DNA of 14,920 nucleotides from DATLYT01 sp035574455 (lineage in GTDB: Bacteria > Bacteroidota > Ignavibacteria > UBA10030). The translations under genes and the position numbers were made by a program. The stretch spans positions 1-14,920 of the forward strand of contig DATLYT010000029.1 in assembly GCA_035574455.1 (NCBI GenBank). Reading direction: 5' to 3'. Under the pieces are notes generated by a model. It saw nothing but the letters and a program-made list of their open reading frames with translations, was not told where the DNA came from and made no database searches. Position 1 is the first letter of the stretch. Each line of letters opens with the position of its first letter. Shown piece by piece: positions 13,134 to 14,920 of the stretch.

Positions 13134-14705
13134 ATGAACATTCTTACCCTTACCATATTTCTTCCTCTTGTTGGCGTTCTTGCCCTTCTTGCGATTGACA
13201 AGGCAAGGACAGAGCTGATCAAGTGGGTTGCATTTGCAACGACTTTGCTGACGTTCGCAGCGTCGCTTGTGCTCTGGTTTCAGTTTGATCCTGCGGTGTC
13301 GGGGTTCCAGTTCCAGGAGCAATACGTTTGGATCGCCGGCTTGAATATTAGCTACTTTGTCGGCATCGATGGAATGTCGTTACTGTTGATTGTGCTAACG
13401 ACCTTTCTCACCCCGCTGGCACTGCTCGGCACGTGGAATTCCATCACCCATCGTCTGAAAGAGTACGCGGCGATGGTTCTTCTGCTCGAAGTCGGAATGC
13501 TCGGCGTCTTTGCAGCGCTCGACCTCTTTCTCTTCTACGTTTTTTGGGAAGCAATGCTGATCCCGATGTATTTCATCATCGGCATCTGGGGCGGGCAGGA
13601 GAGAATTTACGCTGCGATCAAATTTTTCCTCTTCACGCTCTTCGGCAGTCTGTTAATGCTTGTTGCCATCCTGGCGCTTGCCTTTTATGCGTCGATCCTG
13701 CCGGATGGGAAGTTCACCACAAATCTCGTTGAGCTGTATTCCCTTGCCCCCCGATTAAGCTCTGCGCTTCAGCTCTTGATGTTCCTGGCGTTTGCGTTGA
13801 GCTTTGCCATTAAGGTCCCCGTTTTTCCGCTGCACACCTGGTTGCCTGACGCGCACGTCCAAGCCCCAACCGCAGGGAGCGTCATTCTTGCCGGGGTCTT
13901 GCTGAAGATGGGCACGTATGGTTTCATCCGTTTCTGTTTGCCGCTCTTTCCGGACGCGGCGCTGAAAGCCATGCCCTACATGTCGACGCTGGCGGTTATC
14001 GGTATCGTCTACGGTGCGCTGGTCTCGATGGTGCAGACTGATATTAAAAAGCTGGTTGCGTATTCCTCTGTTTCTCACCTTGGCTTCGTTGTGCTTGGCA
14101 TCTTTGCCATCAATGAAGAGGGCATGCAGGGAGCAATCATTCAGATGATCAATCATGGTCTCTCGACGGGAGCACTCTTTTTGATTGTGGGAATGATTTA
14201 TGACCGCACCCATACGAGGACGATTTCAGATTTCGGCGGGGTTGCGAAGGTGATGCCGGTTTTTGCCACGATATTTTTTATCGTTGGACTTTCATCGCTC
14301 GGACTTCCCGGATTAAATGGATTCATTGGAGAATTCCTGATTCTGATCGGAGCGTTCAAGTCGGTGTTTCTCGCAAGCCAGTGGTACGCGATCATCGGTG
14401 CATTGGGAGTGATTTTCGCGGCGGTCTACATTCTGTGGATGTATCAACGGGTGATGTTAGGACCGTTGCGGGAAGGCGGGCTGTATGGCGGCCACACCCT
14501 GAAGGACATCAACGCGCGGGAGATTGCATCGCTTGTTCCCATACTGGTGTTCATGGTTTGGATTGGTGTCTATCCCTCCACGTTCCTTTCGAAGTCCGCG
14601 GTGGTTGCGAAAGAAGTTGTGCAGAAGGTCGAGCTTGTCGGCAAGGGCGGTCAGTTGAAAACCGCCGAAGCAATTCCGAACACTTACACAAAGGAGACTA
14701 AATGA
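13134..14705 (+). CDS. nuoM: NADH-quinone oxidoreductase subunit M
   Basis: A 523-residue antiporter-like proton channel subunit of complex I, about the usual length (E. coli 509). The core charged residues are conserved: Glu139 in FYVFWEAMLIPMYFIIGIWG (134-153), Lys227 in FAIKVPVFPLHTWLPDAHVQ (224-243), Lys258 in GVLLKMGTYGF (254-264) and Glu400 in LNGFIGEFLIL (394-404). These match E. coli Glu144, Lys234, Lys265 and Glu407. About fourteen membrane segments are visible. The start at 13134 is the second ATG of a 7-base duplication (ATGAACA twice). The first, at 13127, is in another frame and would give only 23 residues. No Shine-Dalgarno match is seen; a palindrome lies directly upstream. The stop overlaps the following gene by four bases. 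Confidence 0.97.
   Translation: MNILTLTIFLPLVGVLALLAIDKARTELIKWVAFATTLLTFAASLVLWFQFDPAVSGFQFQEQYVWIAGLNISYFVGIDGMSLLLIVLTTFLTPLALLGTWNSITHRLKEYAAMVLLLEVGMLGVFAALDLFLFYVFWEAMLIPMYFIIGIWGGQERIYAAIKFFLFTLFGSLLMLVAILALAFYASILPDGKFTTNLVELYSLAPRLSSALQLLMFLAFALSFAIKVPVFPLHTWLPDAHVQAPTAGSVILAGVLLKMGTYGFIRFCLPLFPDAALKAMPYMSTLAVIGIVYGALVSMVQTDIKKLVAYSSVSHLGFVVLGIFAINEEGMQGAIIQMINHGLSTGALFLIVGMIYDRTHTRTISDFGGVAKVMPVFATIFFIVGLSSLGLPGLNGFIGEFLILIGAFKSVFLASQWYAIIGALGVIFAAVYILWMYQRVMLGPLREGGLYGGHTLKDINAREIASLVPILVFMVWIGVYPSTFLSKSAVVAKEVVQKVELVGKGGQLKTAEAIPNTYTKETK
14691..14696 (+). promoter_or_regulatory. Ribosome binding site of the antiporter-like gene
   Basis: AAGGAG lies five bases before the ATG at 14702, inside the last codons of nuoM. 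It is the best Shine-Dalgarno match in the window and stands out because the nuo genes themselves have none. It supports the start in the ATGA overlap and suggests strong initiation independent of nuoM coupling. Confidence 0.75.
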
Positions 14706-14920
14706 CCCTCACGCGACGTCAGGTTATTCTAGGAACCGCTCTTCTCGCCGCGGCGAGTTTATATTTTTTCAATGCATATCATCACCTGTTCGAAAACGTC
14801 CAGATTAAGCCTGTTCAGCTTTGGCTTGTGGCGCCATTTGTGCTGCTGCTCGGAGCCATTGCCGTAGCGCCCTTCATCAACCGACATTGGTGGGAACATC
14901 ATTACCCAAAAGTTTCCTAC
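14702..14920 (+). CDS. Putative Na+/H+ antiporter (NhaD/CitMHS_2-like), N-terminal part
   Basis: Seventy-three codons are visible before the window ends. The ATG lies in an ATGA overlap with the nuoM stop and has a strong ribosome binding site. The product has an N-terminal hydrophobic segment (7-24), a short polar stretch, and a second segment in PVQLWLVAPFVLLLGAIAVA (39-58) followed by PFINRHWWEHHYPKVSY (59-75 in numbering run on, at the window edge). The pattern of a hydrophobic helix ending in a proline, then HWWEHHYPKVS, recalls the N-terminus of sodium:proton antiporters of the CitMHS_2/COG1055 group. It does not resemble the start of NuoN, the usual neighbour. I recall a nhaD homologue among the complex I genes of Rhodothermus marinus, so the location makes sense. 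The assignment rests on a short N-terminus and needs the rest of the gene. Confidence 0.6.
   Translation, partial: MTLTRRQVILGTALLAAASLYFFNAYHHLFENVQIKPVQLWLVAPFVLLLGAIAVAPFINRHWWEHHYPKVSY

Noticed and set aside
14702..14770. Tat-type signal peptide (TRRQVILG followed by a hydrophobic stretch)
   Set aside because: The resemblance is limited to the two arginines. The protein looks like a multi-spanning transporter, where a basic residue pair before the first helix is common.
14702..14920. NuoN as the last gene
   Set aside because: Position favours it, but the visible residues do not resemble the NuoN N-terminus, and the HWWEHHYPKVS stretch fits an NhaD/CitMHS_2-type antiporter better.

Overview
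The window looks like ordinary chromosomal DNA of a Gram-negative bacterium, most probably from the Bacteroidota/Chlorobiota/Ignavibacteriota (FCB) side of the tree. The grounds are indirect. Most start codons lack a Shine-Dalgarno sequence. There is a DUF2723 membrane protein. Complex I genes are linked to a putative NhaD/CitMHS_2-type Na+/H+ antiporter, an association I recall being reported for Rhodothermus marinus. Base composition looks balanced. No rRNA, tRNA, transposase, phage or CRISPR locus was seen, and the taxonomic placement is an inference.

Layout. Positions 1-1588 (minus strand) hold a small acyl-CoA-type cluster: an EthD-family protein, a crotonase-fold enzyme of MenB/BadI-like type, and the first 32 codons of a second crotonase. 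A divergent gap (1589-1748) separates these from a plus-strand pair overlapping by ATGA: glnE (1749-4592, nitrogen control) and a DUF2723 multi-spanning protein (4589-6469, probable GT-C glycosyltransferase). Next comes asnS (6561-7862) behind a good sigma70-type promoter. A repeat-filled gap follows, then an ABC-2 exporter pair of NatA/NatB type (8042-8953 and 8950-10194). From 10222 to the end run the membrane-arm genes of respiratory complex I, nuoJ, nuoK, nuoL and nuoM. After nuoM comes not nuoN but the start of a protein resembling the N-terminus of NhaD/CitMHS_2 sodium:proton antiporters.

How the genes fit together. NuoJ, K, L and M are proton-translocating subunits of NADH:quinone oxidoreductase; all expected charged residues of the channels are present. 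The overlapping antiporter gene with a strong ribosome binding site suggests that sodium/proton exchange is co-expressed with the respiratory proton pump. nuoA-I are not upstream, so the complex I genes are split in this genome. The other genes are housekeeping and unrelated to each other.

The most unusual non-coding content is a set of short-period repeats in the gaps: octamers (consensus close to CAATGANN) at three places, heptamers running into a coding end, decamers upstream of the ABC genes, and a 26-bp palindrome just before nuoM. These behave like dispersed, species-specific intergenic repeats. I found no clearly new multi-gene system; the antiporter in the nuo cluster and the repeat family are the best leads.
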